A stretch of DNA of 64,000 nucleotides from DAOUEX01 sp034430235 (GTDB taxonomy: Bacteria > Chloroflexota > Anaerolineae > UBA2200), in assembly GCA_964478075.1 (NCBI GenBank), contig CAYZGO010000003.1, positions 62,001-126,000 of the forward strand, in the 5' to 3' direction. Below the pieces are notes generated by a model, which saw only the letters and a program-made list of their open reading frames with translations, did not search any database and had not been told where the DNA came from. Positions 13,473 to 21,487 of this stretch are shown piece by piece; position 1 is the stretch's first letter, and every line of letters starts with the position of its first letter. Both the position numbers and the translations under genes were made by a program.

Positions 13473-16400
13473 TTATCCCGCCGCCAAGGCGTGCACAGGT
13501 TGCATCTCTTTAACCCATTCCTCGAAACTGTCCAACGCCCCCGACAAATCAAGCTGCTTAGCCACTGCTCTTAGGTCCTGTACAGCTTCCCAGCGCAGAT
13601 CGAACTCATATCGAGACGGGATGCGTGTGTTTGCCAGCAGGCTCTGTGCGTGTTCGGGCTCGCCTCGTAGATAGGCAATGGACGCCAAAATCACCTGGGC
13701 TCTTGCATAGTCGATGCTCGTTTCGTCTTTCGCCACGCGCTCACACATGTCCCCAGCTGCGGCCAGGTCTCCCTTCCGGAACAAGGTCCAGGCCATACGC
13801 CGAATCGACGTATCAGTGGCAGCGGCTGCCAGTTTCTGCTCAAGGATTCCTTGGAGCTCTCGGAGTGCTTGCTTGGCCTTGCGGTCGTTAGCCAAAGCAG
13901 CAGACGCCCGATAGATTTCCATCAGGGCCCCTTCGCGCTCCTCTGCCGCCTCCGCAGGAACCTTCTCAAAGACCGGGAGAGCGGTCTGGGGATCATCAAG
14001 TCTCCTCAACGCTATCTTGCCCGCCTGAAACAGCGCTGCCAATCTCTGTTGGGGGTCCGTCTGGGCCGGTACTTTAGCCAGCCGTTGGTACGCCTCCACG
14101 GCATCCGTCCACCGCTCAAGCCTGTCCAGGACCATGGCCCTCTGCAGCAAAGCTTCCGCCTGCGCTGGCTCGGCCTGCAGTGTGCTCTCATACCCTGACA
14201 GCACCTTCTCGTAGAACTCCCTCGCCTTCTCCCCTTCGTTCAGACCCTCTCGATAGATGTCGCCGATGCGCCGCCACGCGGCATAACGATGCTCCTCTGA
14301 AGCTTCGGCTACCCGCTCGTGTGCTTCGATCGCGTCTTCCCAATTCTCCTGTGCCTCTACAACCAATGCTCTCCCAGTCAACGCCCCAATGCGGCCTGGT
14401 TCAGCCTTCAGCGCTTCATCATAGGCCTCAAGAGCAGCAGCCAAATCACCCAACTTCTCCTGCCAAATAGCAGCAATACGCTGCCACGCAGCACCACGTT
14501 GCTCCGCAACTACCCCAACCAGCTGCTCGTACGCCTCAATGGCATCTTCCCACTGCTCAAGCCCATCCAGAACCATTGCTCTCTGCAACAGAGCATTCGC
14601 CTGCGTCGGGTCCTCCTGGAGTGCACTGTCGCACGCTGAGAGAGCCTTCTCATAGAACTCCCTCGCCTTCTCCCCTTCGTTCAGACCCTCTCGATAGATG
14701 TCGCCGATGCGCCGCCAAAGGGCAACACAGTAGCCAGGCGCCGCCTCCGCTATCCTCAAGTGGGCCTGAATCGCCTCTTTCCAGTGTTCCCATCGCTCAT
14801 AGGCAAGCGCTTTGCCAAGCAGTGGCCCCACCGCCCCAGGTTCAGCAGCCAGGGCCATATCATAGGCTTCCAATGCCTTAGGCAGGTCCTTCAAGTGATC
14901 TCCATGGATATCACCGATGCGTTCCCACGCGGCAAAGCGATGCTCCATAGATGCCTCGGCGAGTTGGCGATAGACTGTAATAGCGTCATCCCATCTCCTC
15001 AGTGCCGCCAAAACCTGGGCTTTGCCATTCAATGACTCCGCATGCGCTGGCATCGCCTGGAGCGCATCCTCGTACGCCCTCAGGGCTTTCTTGAAGACCC
15101 TCCGGGCACCCGGAGCCTTAGTGCGTTGCAGATGCTCGCCTCGAATTCTGAAGGCGTGCGCGATGGCTACCGGATGACCAGTCTCACGCGCTTGCTGGAC
15201 AACGTTCACGCTCAGTACCTCGCCTTTGTCTGCGTAGTCATCACCTAGCTCATCCAGGCACGCAACCAGGTTGCCCTGCGTCACAGCCACGCGTTCGGGT
15301 TGGCCCAGCTTCTGAAAGACTTCCACTGCGCATTGATAGTGATCTGCAGCGGCCGCATAGTTGGAGCGCAGTCTTTCACAATCTGCCCAGGTGTCCTCAA
15401 CAATCTGTCTAGCCCGCGGTTCCTCGTCCACTAGCGGTGAATCGCTAAGAGTTTTGAGCCTCTTTACTGCGTCGGCATATTGGGCGCCCCGGTACAACTT
15501 CATCGCCAGCTTGAGGTCTTGCAGGAAGCTCGCTACGGACTCTGACAGTTGAGCCTCCAACGCTACCGTTAGGAGTTGCAAGCAGTGGGCCAGGTGATGG
15601 TTCCAAATCAAGTCGGCGGTCAGATCGAGGAGGGTTCGGAGGCCGTTGCTTTCGTCGGCCTGAAGCTCGTGGTACACAGCGTCAAAGGCTGCCTGACATC
15701 CAGATTCATCCATTAGCCACAAATCCACACCCCGCTCGCCTCGAAGCTCGCGACAGTAAGCCGCTGCCCGTAGGTTAAGACTCCTCCAATCTACAGCGTA
15801 CTGGCGGCCCATCTGCCTTTGCAAGGCATCCCGTGCCGCCTCATGCATTCGACACGGCCCCTGTGGACTGGTGCATTCTACAAAGGGCATTTGGCACACT
15901 TCATCAAACTCGCGCGCAACCTCCTCACGCGGGCGAGAAGGCATAAGTGCGCTCAGGGAATCAACATTGAACTGCCGGAGCACTGCGGCTCCGAGTAAAG
16001 ACATCTTGGCGTCGCCCAGGTGCTCCAGCAGATCCCGAAGCTGCGCTCGAAGCGCATCCAGAGAGTCAATCCCCGAGTATGCCACACCTTCGGTTTCTTG
16101 CTTCTCGAGGCGTAGCAGTCTGCGCTGCACCGCAAGGACAACCTCTAATGGCTCTCCACCCGTCTCCTCCAAAATGCCGCTACCCCAGTCTAGCATTCCG
16201 ATGTCCTTCATCCTCAGATACTCTTCTATCTCTTCCCCACCCCACGGCCGGAGGTTGAAGAACTCAGTCTGGGTGATCCATTGCGGTTCCATGTCTGCCC
16301 GCCGCAGGTCGACCCGGCTGGCAATGACCATCATTGCCCAGGGGGGAAACTCTGCAAGAAAGTCGTTTCTGATCAGGGGGTCAATGTCTAGGAGTAATTC

Positions 16401-16943
16401 GTACGCGTAGATGAAGATAAGTACCGGCCTCCCACCAGCAGCCAAACCCAGTCCCTTGATGAATTCGTCCACTGGATTCCCAAGATCCTCGAGCTTGGCA
16501 ACAGTGGGTGCCACAGTGGGGAGCGTATCCCTGCCCCATCTAGACCGCGCCGCACACCGGCGACAAACCAGACGTAAGCGCTTGAACGGATCAGGATCAA
16601 GAGGTTCTATCTCTGGCGAACTGCTTTCGTACTTTTTGTGCAACACGTGGATGAGCGCGTCGAGATCTGTGATGTTCGGTATCCCTTCCGGGGTCTTGGC
16701 ATCAATGAAGATAACGCACACCCCAAGCCTGCGCGCCAGTTCTGCGAACTCGGCCATCAGCACACCCTTACCATAGCCAGGCGGTGCAACAATTGCTACC
16801 AGCCGTTTAGGCTTGACTGTCGTTTTCGACACTGAGGCCTTGAGATCCTGCAGTAGCTCCTTGAACTTCTCCAGTTCCCGCTGGCGATCAATTAAGTGTT
16901 TCTGGGACCCGTGATCATTGGCCCCACGCTGTGAGTTGCACAC
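13473..16943 (-). CDS. STAND-like ATPase with long TPR array
   Basis: This 1156-residue protein is probably cytosolic. Residues 17-210 resemble an AAA_16/STAND NTPase: RQRELEKFKELL, then phosphate loop APPGYGKG (53-60), a Walker-B-like strand PVLIFIYAYELL (about 173-184), and MMVIASRVDL (about 204-213) followed by LRPWGGEEIEEYL. Both nucleotide motifs are atypical: the last P-loop residue is Gly instead of Ser/Thr, and the usual Asp pair is Tyr/Glu. A helical middle follows, then about 600 residues of TPR-like repeats (for example AWRRIGDIYREGLNEGEKAREFYEK, split here as two runs, occurs nearly identically at least twice). The GTG start has GGAG six bases upstream. Such proteins usually sense a ligand through the repeats and signal to a partner; here it is the largest gene of the tRNA-Asn island. 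Function is unknown; defence or regulation are both possible. Confidence 0.75.
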   Translation of the reverse strand: MCNSQRGANDHGSQKHLIDRQRELEKFKELLQDLKASVSKTTVKPKRLVAIVAPPGYGKGVLMAEFAELARRLGVCVIFIDAKTPEGIPNITDLDALIHVLHKKYESSSPEIEPLDPDPFKRLRLVCRRCAARSRWGRDTLPTVAPTVAKLEDLGNPVDEFIKGLGLAAGGRPVLIFIYAYELLLDIDPLIRNDFLAEFPPWAMMVIASRVDLRRADMEPQWITQTEFFNLRPWGGEEIEEYLRMKDIGMLDWGSGILEETGGEPLEVVLAVQRRLLRLEKQETEGVAYSGIDSLDALRAQLRDLLEHLGDAKMSLLGAAVLRQFNVDSLSALMPSRPREEVAREFDEVCQMPFVECTSPQGPCRMHEAARDALQRQMGRQYAVDWRSLNLRAAAYCRELRGERGVDLWLMDESGCQAAFDAVYHELQADESNGLRTLLDLTADLIWNHHLAHCLQLLTVALEAQLSESVASFLQDLKLAMKLYRGAQYADAVKRLKTLSDSPLVDEEPRARQIVEDTWADCERLRSNYAAAADHYQCAVEVFQKLGQPERVAVTQGNLVACLDELGDDYADKGEVLSVNVVQQARETGHPVAIAHAFRIRGEHLQRTKAPGARRVFKKALRAYEDALQAMPAHAESLNGKAQVLAALRRWDDAITVYRQLAEASMEHRFAAWERIGDIHGDHLKDLPKALEAYDMALAAEPGAVGPLLGKALAYERWEHWKEAIQAHLRIAEAAPGYCVALWRRIGDIYREGLNEGEKAREFYEKALSACDSALQEDPTQANALLQRAMVLDGLEQWEDAIEAYEQLVGVVAEQRGAAWQRIAAIWQEKLGDLAAALEAYDEALKAEPGRIGALTGRALVVEAQENWEDAIEAHERVAEASEEHRYAAWRRIGDIYREGLNEGEKAREFYEKVLSGYESTLQAEPAQAEALLQRAMVLDRLERWTDAVEAYQRLAKVPAQTDPQQRLAALFQAGKIALRRLDDPQTALPVFEKVPAEAAEEREGALMEIYRASAALANDRKAKQALRELQGILEQKLAAAATDTSIRRMAWTLFRKGDLAAAGDMCERVAKDETSIDYARAQVILASIAYLRGEPEHAQSLLANTRIPSRYEFDLRWEAVQDLRAVAKQLDLSGALDSFEEWVKEMQPVHALAAG

Positions 16944-17292
16944 CTAGTTCTCCTATTCCTGTGGTACTTTGGGATTTGTAGGATTGAACGCACCCATGAC
17001 TCATGGATCCACGGAAGGTTTGCGGCACAGATCCGCCCAACTTCAAATCATGCGGGGTAGCCTGCACAGTGACCCTCAAGGCGATACGGCTCCCGTTCGT
17101 TCAGCAGGCTACACTTGTTGCGCTTCCTACCTCACCCGGCGGCATTGGGACCCGCCTCCTTGCGCCACCTGATAGGGTCTTGGGGATTGCCCCCATGCAT
17201 ACATTGTTGTGGCGTCAGTAGTCGCCTGGCGCTTTCGTACTCCACCAGCACACGCACCTACCACAGGCCCTGACTCCTACGCCTTTCACCAT
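16944..17292. other. Island intergenic region, no gene recognised
   Basis: There are 349 bases between two large minus-strand genes. No conserved frame was recognised: the longest open stretches on either strand have no ribosome site or family resemblance. The minus strand has several GC-rich complementary runs (for example around 17080-17200), so a structured RNA or a remnant of a mobile intron is possible, but no reverse transcriptase or intron boundary was identified. Confidence 0.4.
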
Positions 17293-19239
17293 TCAGGGAC
17301 GGCGAGTCGCTTTTGGCAACGGTAGCGATCTTAGACTCTCCTCGACTTGCCACGTGGCGCGTTGTTGCCCTAGGTATGTTCCTTCGTCGATTTCTGAACT
17401 CAACTCGGAAATCTCAATCGGCTGCGGGTACAGTTCACCGGCCGTTTCCTGGGCCATGCCAATACGATAATATAACGCGACAGCGGACGCCATTCGACGC
17501 GGAGATAGGTAGACCTCCCCACTAATACCCTTGTGCACAACGCGCACAGTTTTTCCTGGCCGGGGCAAGCTTGGTCTTTGAAGTACTGTTTGTGCAACCT
17601 CGTGCAGAAGCTCGCTCCTAGGCTGAGACAGCCAGGGGGCAAAAATGCTTTCTAACCTCCGTCGCTTCGCTTCGGTTATAGCCTGTACCTGCGAGGGCAT
17701 CTCATAGTAGCTCTCAGTGAACTCCCTGGCCTCCCTGATCCACACCGAGATCGCCGAATCCATGGCCCACTCGACTGCATCATGTATTGCCTCAACCAGA
17801 GGCCAGGCACCTGTTGCGCGTAGCCGTTGAGACGCTTCAAAAATCTGGTGATACTTGTCCTTGTCCAACTCTATCTCGCTGGCCTCGTGCAACGCTACAA
17901 GGCCTTCTGCAATCTGCGCCCGACGCTCGCAGTCTTCTCCAGCATTCGCATAGCCCCATTCGCTGTAAGCTCTGAGAGCCTCGGCCCCTTCCTCGGCCCG
18001 CCATGGGTCTACCGCCAGGGCCAGTGCCTGGCAGGTGTAAAGACGCGCCCACAGCGCGTCCGAAGTGTATTCGGGGTTGCATCTCTCGTCAGTCGCTGCC
18101 TGCTTTAGTACGGCACAGATTGTGTCTATGATGTGCCGCTGGACCTCATGATCCAAGTAGTGCCTCGAGAGATCAACCGGTCTATCCTCAAAGAGTTCAT
18201 TCAGGAGTATGTCTTTCGATTGGCTTAGCAGGTCTTCAGTCGCTTCTTCGGCCCATTCCAAGAGGCTTACTTGTACTTCCGAGGCGTTCATCTCCTCAGC
18301 AGAAAACCGAATCCTGTCCAGTGCTCGCAAGAAGTCCAGCCTGCCCTGCTTAGAACTGGTCAGACGGTACCTCGTGACAGCGTGGGGCTCTGCATTCTGG
18401 TTGTCCGGCACCTCCTCAATCCAGCCACGATCCAGAAGCAGCCAGAACTCTGCATATGCTACCCCACACAGCATATCCGTCATTTTGCCCAGTGTATCTG
18501 TCAGCGTGGGCGTCAATGTGTCCGTCGGCGTAGGAGTTAGCGTCTCCGTCCGCCTGGGCGTCAACGTATCGGTGGGTATAGGAGTCAGCGTGGGCGTCAA
18601 CGTGTCCGTTGGCGTCGGCATCAGTGTGTCCGTCAGCGTTGGTGTCAGTGTGTCGGTCGGCGTAGGCGTGAGCGTGTCGGTCGGTGTAGGCGTCGGCGTG
18701 TCCGTCGGCGTTGGCGTGGGTGTATCCGTCGGCGTGGGCGTCAGCGTGTCGGTTGGCGTCGGCGTCGGTGTGTGCGGTGGCGTTGGCGTTGGTATATCGG
18801 TCGGTGTAGGCGTCAACGTGTCTGTCGGCGTAGGCGTCAACGTATCGGTCGGCGTGGGCGTCGGTGTATCCGTTGGCGTCGGGGTAGGCGTATTCGTTGG
18901 CGTCGGCGTCAGCGTGTCTGGCGTGAAGCTCTCTGCGTACCAAACCGCCTCCCAGACCTTTTGCCGGAGAGAAGGAACTCGGGCTGGTGCAAAGGGTGCA
19001 ATACTATCCAGTAGATCATCCAGACGATCCAGATGAAGGGTCCACAGGTTTCTGCTCCCGGATCCCTGCCCGCGGCTGACTGTCTTGGTGAGGAATCCAT
19101 CACGCGCCATACGGTTTAGGCGACGCCTGACACTCCGTGGATTGGCGTGCGCCTCACGCCCGCACTCCATTGTACTGAACGTCCGCAGGCGGATAGCAGC
19201 GCGGGCTACTCGGTAGCGCACTTCACCGTGGTAGGTCAA
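17293..19239 (-). CDS. Winged-helix protein with an in-frame Thr/Pro repeat insertion
   Basis: The chosen TTG at 19239 has AGGAGG six bases upstream and gives 648 residues. Residues 1-75 look like a winged helix-turn-helix (RVARAAIRLRTF, then PRSVRRRLNRMARDGFLTK). From about 105 to 248 lies an almost pure TPTPTDTL-type repeat encoded by a 24-bp minisatellite. The remaining 400 residues are helical and acidic without a recognised domain; they include a CxE-poor region and a basic stretch (ITEAKRRRLESIFAPWL). Thr/Pro linkers are normally found in secreted proteins, yet no signal peptide is present. The gene has a consensus promoter at 19323-19351 and a palindrome in its leader, so it may autoregulate. 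It precedes the STAND-like ATPase gene in the island. Specific function unknown. Confidence 0.7.
   Translation of the reverse strand: MTYHGEVRYRVARAAIRLRTFSTMECGREAHANPRSVRRRLNRMARDGFLTKTVSRGQGSGSRNLWTLHLDRLDDLLDSIAPFAPARVPSLRQKVWEAVWYAESFTPDTLTPTPTNTPTPTPTDTPTPTPTDTLTPTPTDTLTPTPTDIPTPTPPHTPTPTPTDTLTPTPTDTPTPTPTDTPTPTPTDTLTPTPTDTLTPTLTDTLMPTPTDTLTPTLTPIPTDTLTPRRTETLTPTPTDTLTPTLTDTLGKMTDMLCGVAYAEFWLLLDRGWIEEVPDNQNAEPHAVTRYRLTSSKQGRLDFLRALDRIRFSAEEMNASEVQVSLLEWAEEATEDLLSQSKDILLNELFEDRPVDLSRHYLDHEVQRHIIDTICAVLKQAATDERCNPEYTSDALWARLYTCQALALAVDPWRAEEGAEALRAYSEWGYANAGEDCERRAQIAEGLVALHEASEIELDKDKYHQIFEASQRLRATGAWPLVEAIHDAVEWAMDSAISVWIREAREFTESYYEMPSQVQAITEAKRRRLESIFAPWLSQPRSELLHEVAQTVLQRPSLPRPGKTVRVVHKGISGEVYLSPRRMASAVALYYRIGMAQETAGELYPQPIEISELSSEIDEGTYLGQQRATWQVEESLRSLPLPKATRRP
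18491..18919. repeat. Coding minisatellite of about 24-bp units
   Basis: There are roughly 18 degenerate units of the type GTGTCCGTCGGCGTGGGCGT on the plus strand, encoding TPTPTDTL on the minus strand. All changes keep the frame open and mostly keep Thr or Pro, suggesting selection on the protein or recent expansion. Confidence 0.85.
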
Positions 19240-19260
19240 GGGGAACCTCCTACAAATGAG

Positions 19261-19273
19261 ACTAACAGTTAGT
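19261..19273. promoter_or_regulatory. Palindrome in the leader of the winged-helix gene, candidate operator
   Basis: ACTAAC-A-GTTAGT is a perfect inverted repeat 22 bases upstream of the TTG start and downstream of the promoter, a common place for an autoregulatory operator. Confidence 0.4.
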
Positions 19274-19322
19274 AACCGTAGCACTTCCCTACTTGAGAGA
19301 ATAATACTACGTTTCTGCCACA

Positions 19323-19351
19323 ATCATATCAGAGTTCTGTCAATTTGTCAA
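19323..19351 (-). promoter_or_regulatory. Sigma70-type promoter of the winged-helix gene
   Basis: On the minus strand TTGACA (19351-19346) and TATGAT (19328-19323) are separated by 17 bp, about 84 bases before the chosen start. Confidence 0.8.
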
Positions 19352-19526
19352 ATGTATGGTGTCAAATGGCACGATGTACAGGATGAGGGTGTCAACACCG
19401 GACGGGATTGGGTCTGCTCTCTACGCCCATCCTCAATCTTATCAAGGGCAGCCCACAGGCTTGAAGCGCTGTACAGTCTATTGGGCTCGGAACAAAACCC
19501 TACTTTTTCCGCGAATGAGAGGGTGC

Positions 19527-20578
19527 TCAGGATATAGAGATACCATCCACACGCTTCAACCCGCTCGGGAATTGGTGCGGAGCCCCCCCGGTATTCCAGG
19601 TTACGATATCCACGACAAGCCTCCGGAAGAGCTCCTTGCAATCCCTCCCAAAAACAATGGCGGAGATGTCCCAAAGCTGATAGGCTGCTTCGATTCCGTA
19701 AGAGACACTATCATGATCCGAAAGCCTCTCCGGGTTTGCAACACCCTTGACATCGGGATCTGCCTCACTGCATTTGAGTTGACGCCTAGCTAGTTGTCTC
19801 CTGGTCTGCCCTTGGCTAAAAGGAGCTGCGCCAGCGCAAAGAGCGCTGAACCATTGACAGGCGCACCAGAGCAGAAATCCTTCTACGAGGATTCTGCTCT
19901 TGATCTCAGGGGGATAACAGTGCGAGATCAATTCGTGCAGAAAGATATAGGGTATATTGAGGTAACGTTTGTACGTGAAGTGAGACCAGGTATAGTATAG
20001 GTGGACCATACGCACTGGCTGGCCCGTCGAGTCCTTCCCATCCTTTGTCTCTGCCGGATAAAGCTTCCCCCCGGTCGGGCTAATCTTGTACATGGGCAAG
20101 ACACCACACAGGGGAACTGCACCAGCAGGCAGACCGTAGAACTTTCGAGCTAGCCTCTGCATCTCTTCCCAAACGCGATCCACTTCATCGGCAGGCTTGC
20201 CTTCTCCACAGTTATCCAGCCGCACCAGGGTTTCCGAGAGAAACCTTGCAGTGGGCGAACCTGTTAGAGTGACGTTTTGCGCATTCTCTATCGCCGCCCG
20301 TGGCCAGCTGACACAATTCCACGTCTCCCCGCCAGAATACAGCTGGCGCCAGTAACCAGCAAGCTTTCGCCTAATGATAAGCAGCAGCTCGTCCAGCAGC
20401 AGGGTCTTAACACTACCCAGTTGGCTTTTCTCATCCCCCCCAAATTGCTCCAGCTTGAGCCAGGGACACTCTGCAATACGTGATACATGAGTAGTTGAGA
20501 TGCGAAAAGATCACAATGAGGAGCCTTAAGATCTACGATCATCGCTTCCCCATCCGAAAGGGCGACACCCAGGACCAC
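19527..20578 (-). pseudogene. Frameshifted HExxH protein (putative zinc peptidase-like)
   Basis: Two minus-strand frames together make one protein of about 350 residues. The first begins at GTG 20578 and reads VLGVALSDGEAMIVDLKA; the second is open from about 20505 to the stop at 19527. They meet at a run of seven G (plus-strand C, 20435-20441): the sequence SSWSNLGG in the first frame joins DEKSQLGSVKTLLLDELL in the second, needing one extra base or a -1 shift. The second part contains IFLHELISH (at 19920-19937), a HExxH zinc signature, with a Glu soon after (LVEGFLLW) that could be the third ligand of a gluzincin. The shorter in-frame start at GTG 20225 would give a 232-residue protein that still has HExxH. 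No family was recognised. It may be a pseudogene, a slippage-controlled gene or a sequencing error. Confidence 0.55.
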
Positions 20579-20608
20579 ATCAAGCCAGTTGCCTGTGCTC
20601 TCAGTTGG

Positions 20609-21109
20609 CTAACTCTCCGTCACATCCCCTGAGAGATGAGAAACCTCTACGGAGACCGCGACACGAACGTTGTAGCTTTCCCCGAGGATGTCCTCTAGTG
20701 CGTGCCGCAAAGCCTCCAGCGGATTCTTTGCAGCCCTACGCTTGTCTCTGTCCACCTCGTACTTGAACTTGGCAACGCTGACGATCAGTTCCACAGCGGC
20801 AATGCCAGTGGCAACACCGGTCAAGATGACTGGCCAATCGATGGCTTTAGGTGCGCTTACTTCCACCGCCAATCCTGATGCAGCATCGGGAAACCCAGCC
20901 CGCACGCAGGCCTCCTGGAGATGAAAGGGAAGATTGTCCTTGAGAACCTGCTTATCATCAGCCAGTTCCTCCGGGAGTTGCATCTTAACTTCGAAGATTA
21001 GTCCCGCTTCCACAGTGTTTTCTCCTTGCTTTGAGTCTACCTTTTGGATTGCTCCGAGGGCCTGCAGCCCGAACGCTACCTGGGAGTTCGCAAGCAAAGA
21101 AATTCTCAC
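20609..21109 (-). CDS. Small protein with one hydrophobic segment, unknown function
   Basis: The GTG at 21109 overlaps the stop of the frame before it (GTGA), giving 166 residues. The first 90 residues alternate beta-like strands (AGLIFEVKMQL) and charged helices. A hydrophobic stretch DWPVILTGVATGIAAVELIV could be a membrane helix, followed by a basic helix (YEVDRDKRRAAKNPLEAL) and a final strand region. It stops 30 bases before the frameshifted HExxH gene and in the same frame. Its size, single helix and place beside a STAND-like ATPase resemble the small constant components of NTP-dependent conflict systems, but no family was recognised. Confidence 0.5.
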   Translation of the reverse strand: MRISLLANSQVAFGLQALGAIQKVDSKQGENTVEAGLIFEVKMQLPEELADDKQVLKDNLPFHLQEACVRAGFPDAASGLAVEVSAPKAIDWPVILTGVATGIAAVELIVSVAKFKYEVDRDKRRAAKNPLEALRHALEDILGESYNVRVAVSVEVSHLSGDVTES

Positions 21110-21312
21110 CGAGCACAAATGTGCAGAACAGAAACTACACCTGTACCGAGCCGAGATTCAGGAATCAAAGCGGCAAATACAGCAATCAGAAACTGGGGTA
21201 TGCTTACCTGCGGCACAGTGCGAACTCCTCCAGCCAGGCAAACTAGAGGCGAGGAAACCAACACACCACTCAAGATACAGCAGATATTTCGAACAGTGGT
21301 GGCGCACATCAT
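21106..21312 (-). CDS. Possible small hydrophobic protein, unknown
   Basis: A 68-residue frame from ATG 21312 reads MMCATTVRNICCILSGVLV and has two hydrophobic stretches. Its stop overlaps the next gene's GTG (GTGA). GAGGGG lies close to the start. It begins only about 60 bases from the end of the intact tRNA-Asn. There is no family resemblance; support is the overlap and hydrophobic pattern only. Confidence 0.3.
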   Translation of the reverse strand: MMCATTVRNICCILSGVLVSSPLVCLAGGVRTVPQVSIPQFLIAVFAALIPESRLGTGVVSVLHICAR

Positions 21313-21369
21313 CCCCTCAGACAAAGCGGCACAACCATTGATGTAGATTCTATCTTCTGCGGGTACCAA

Positions 21370-21442
21370 CTCCTCGGGCAGGACTCGAACCTACAACCCG
21401 TCGGTTAACAGCCGACTGCTCTACCAATTGAGCTACCGAGGA
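21370..21442 (-). tRNA. tRNA-Asn (anticodon GTT), island attachment site
   Basis: These 73 bases fold as a full cloverleaf: acceptor TCCTCGG pairing with CCGAGGA, D-arm AGCTCAATTGGTAGAGC, anticodon stem-loop with loop CTGTTAA, and T-arm GGGTTGTAGGTTCGAGTCC-type. The discriminator is G, usual for tRNA-Asn. CCA is not encoded. Its 3' half (21370-21419) is repeated at 13269-13318, marking it as the regenerated target of the island. Confidence 0.95.
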
Positions 21443-21487
21443 ATATCTACAACAGTATTGTACGCGGCAAAGTGCTCTTAGTCAAAC

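Larger units (their letters stand above)
13269..21419. mobile_element. Genomic island integrated at tRNA-Asn
   Basis: The region between the truncated and the intact tRNA-Asn copies (50-bp direct repeat, offset 8,101 bp) holds only minus-strand accessory genes: STAND-like ATPase, repeat-bearing winged-helix protein, frameshifted HExxH protein and two small proteins. Housekeeping genes (rpoD-dnaG) resume immediately to the right. Ending exactly in a tRNA 3' half is the signature of a tyrosine-recombinase element. No integrase, transposase or replication gene is visible inside, so the element is either decayed or mobilised in trans. Confidence 0.7.

Noticed and set aside
16944..17292. Retron or group II intron
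   Set aside because: No reverse transcriptase gene in the island and no recognisable intron boundaries or domain V; kept only as an unexplained region.
18209..19036. Valine/glycine-rich plus-strand frame over the minisatellite
   Set aside because: It is the antisense reading of the Thr/Pro repeat; the minus frame has a promoter, ribosome site and flanking domains.
13319..21369. Integrase gene of the tRNA-Asn island
   Set aside because: Looked for tyrosine- or serine-recombinase motifs in all frames by eye; none found.
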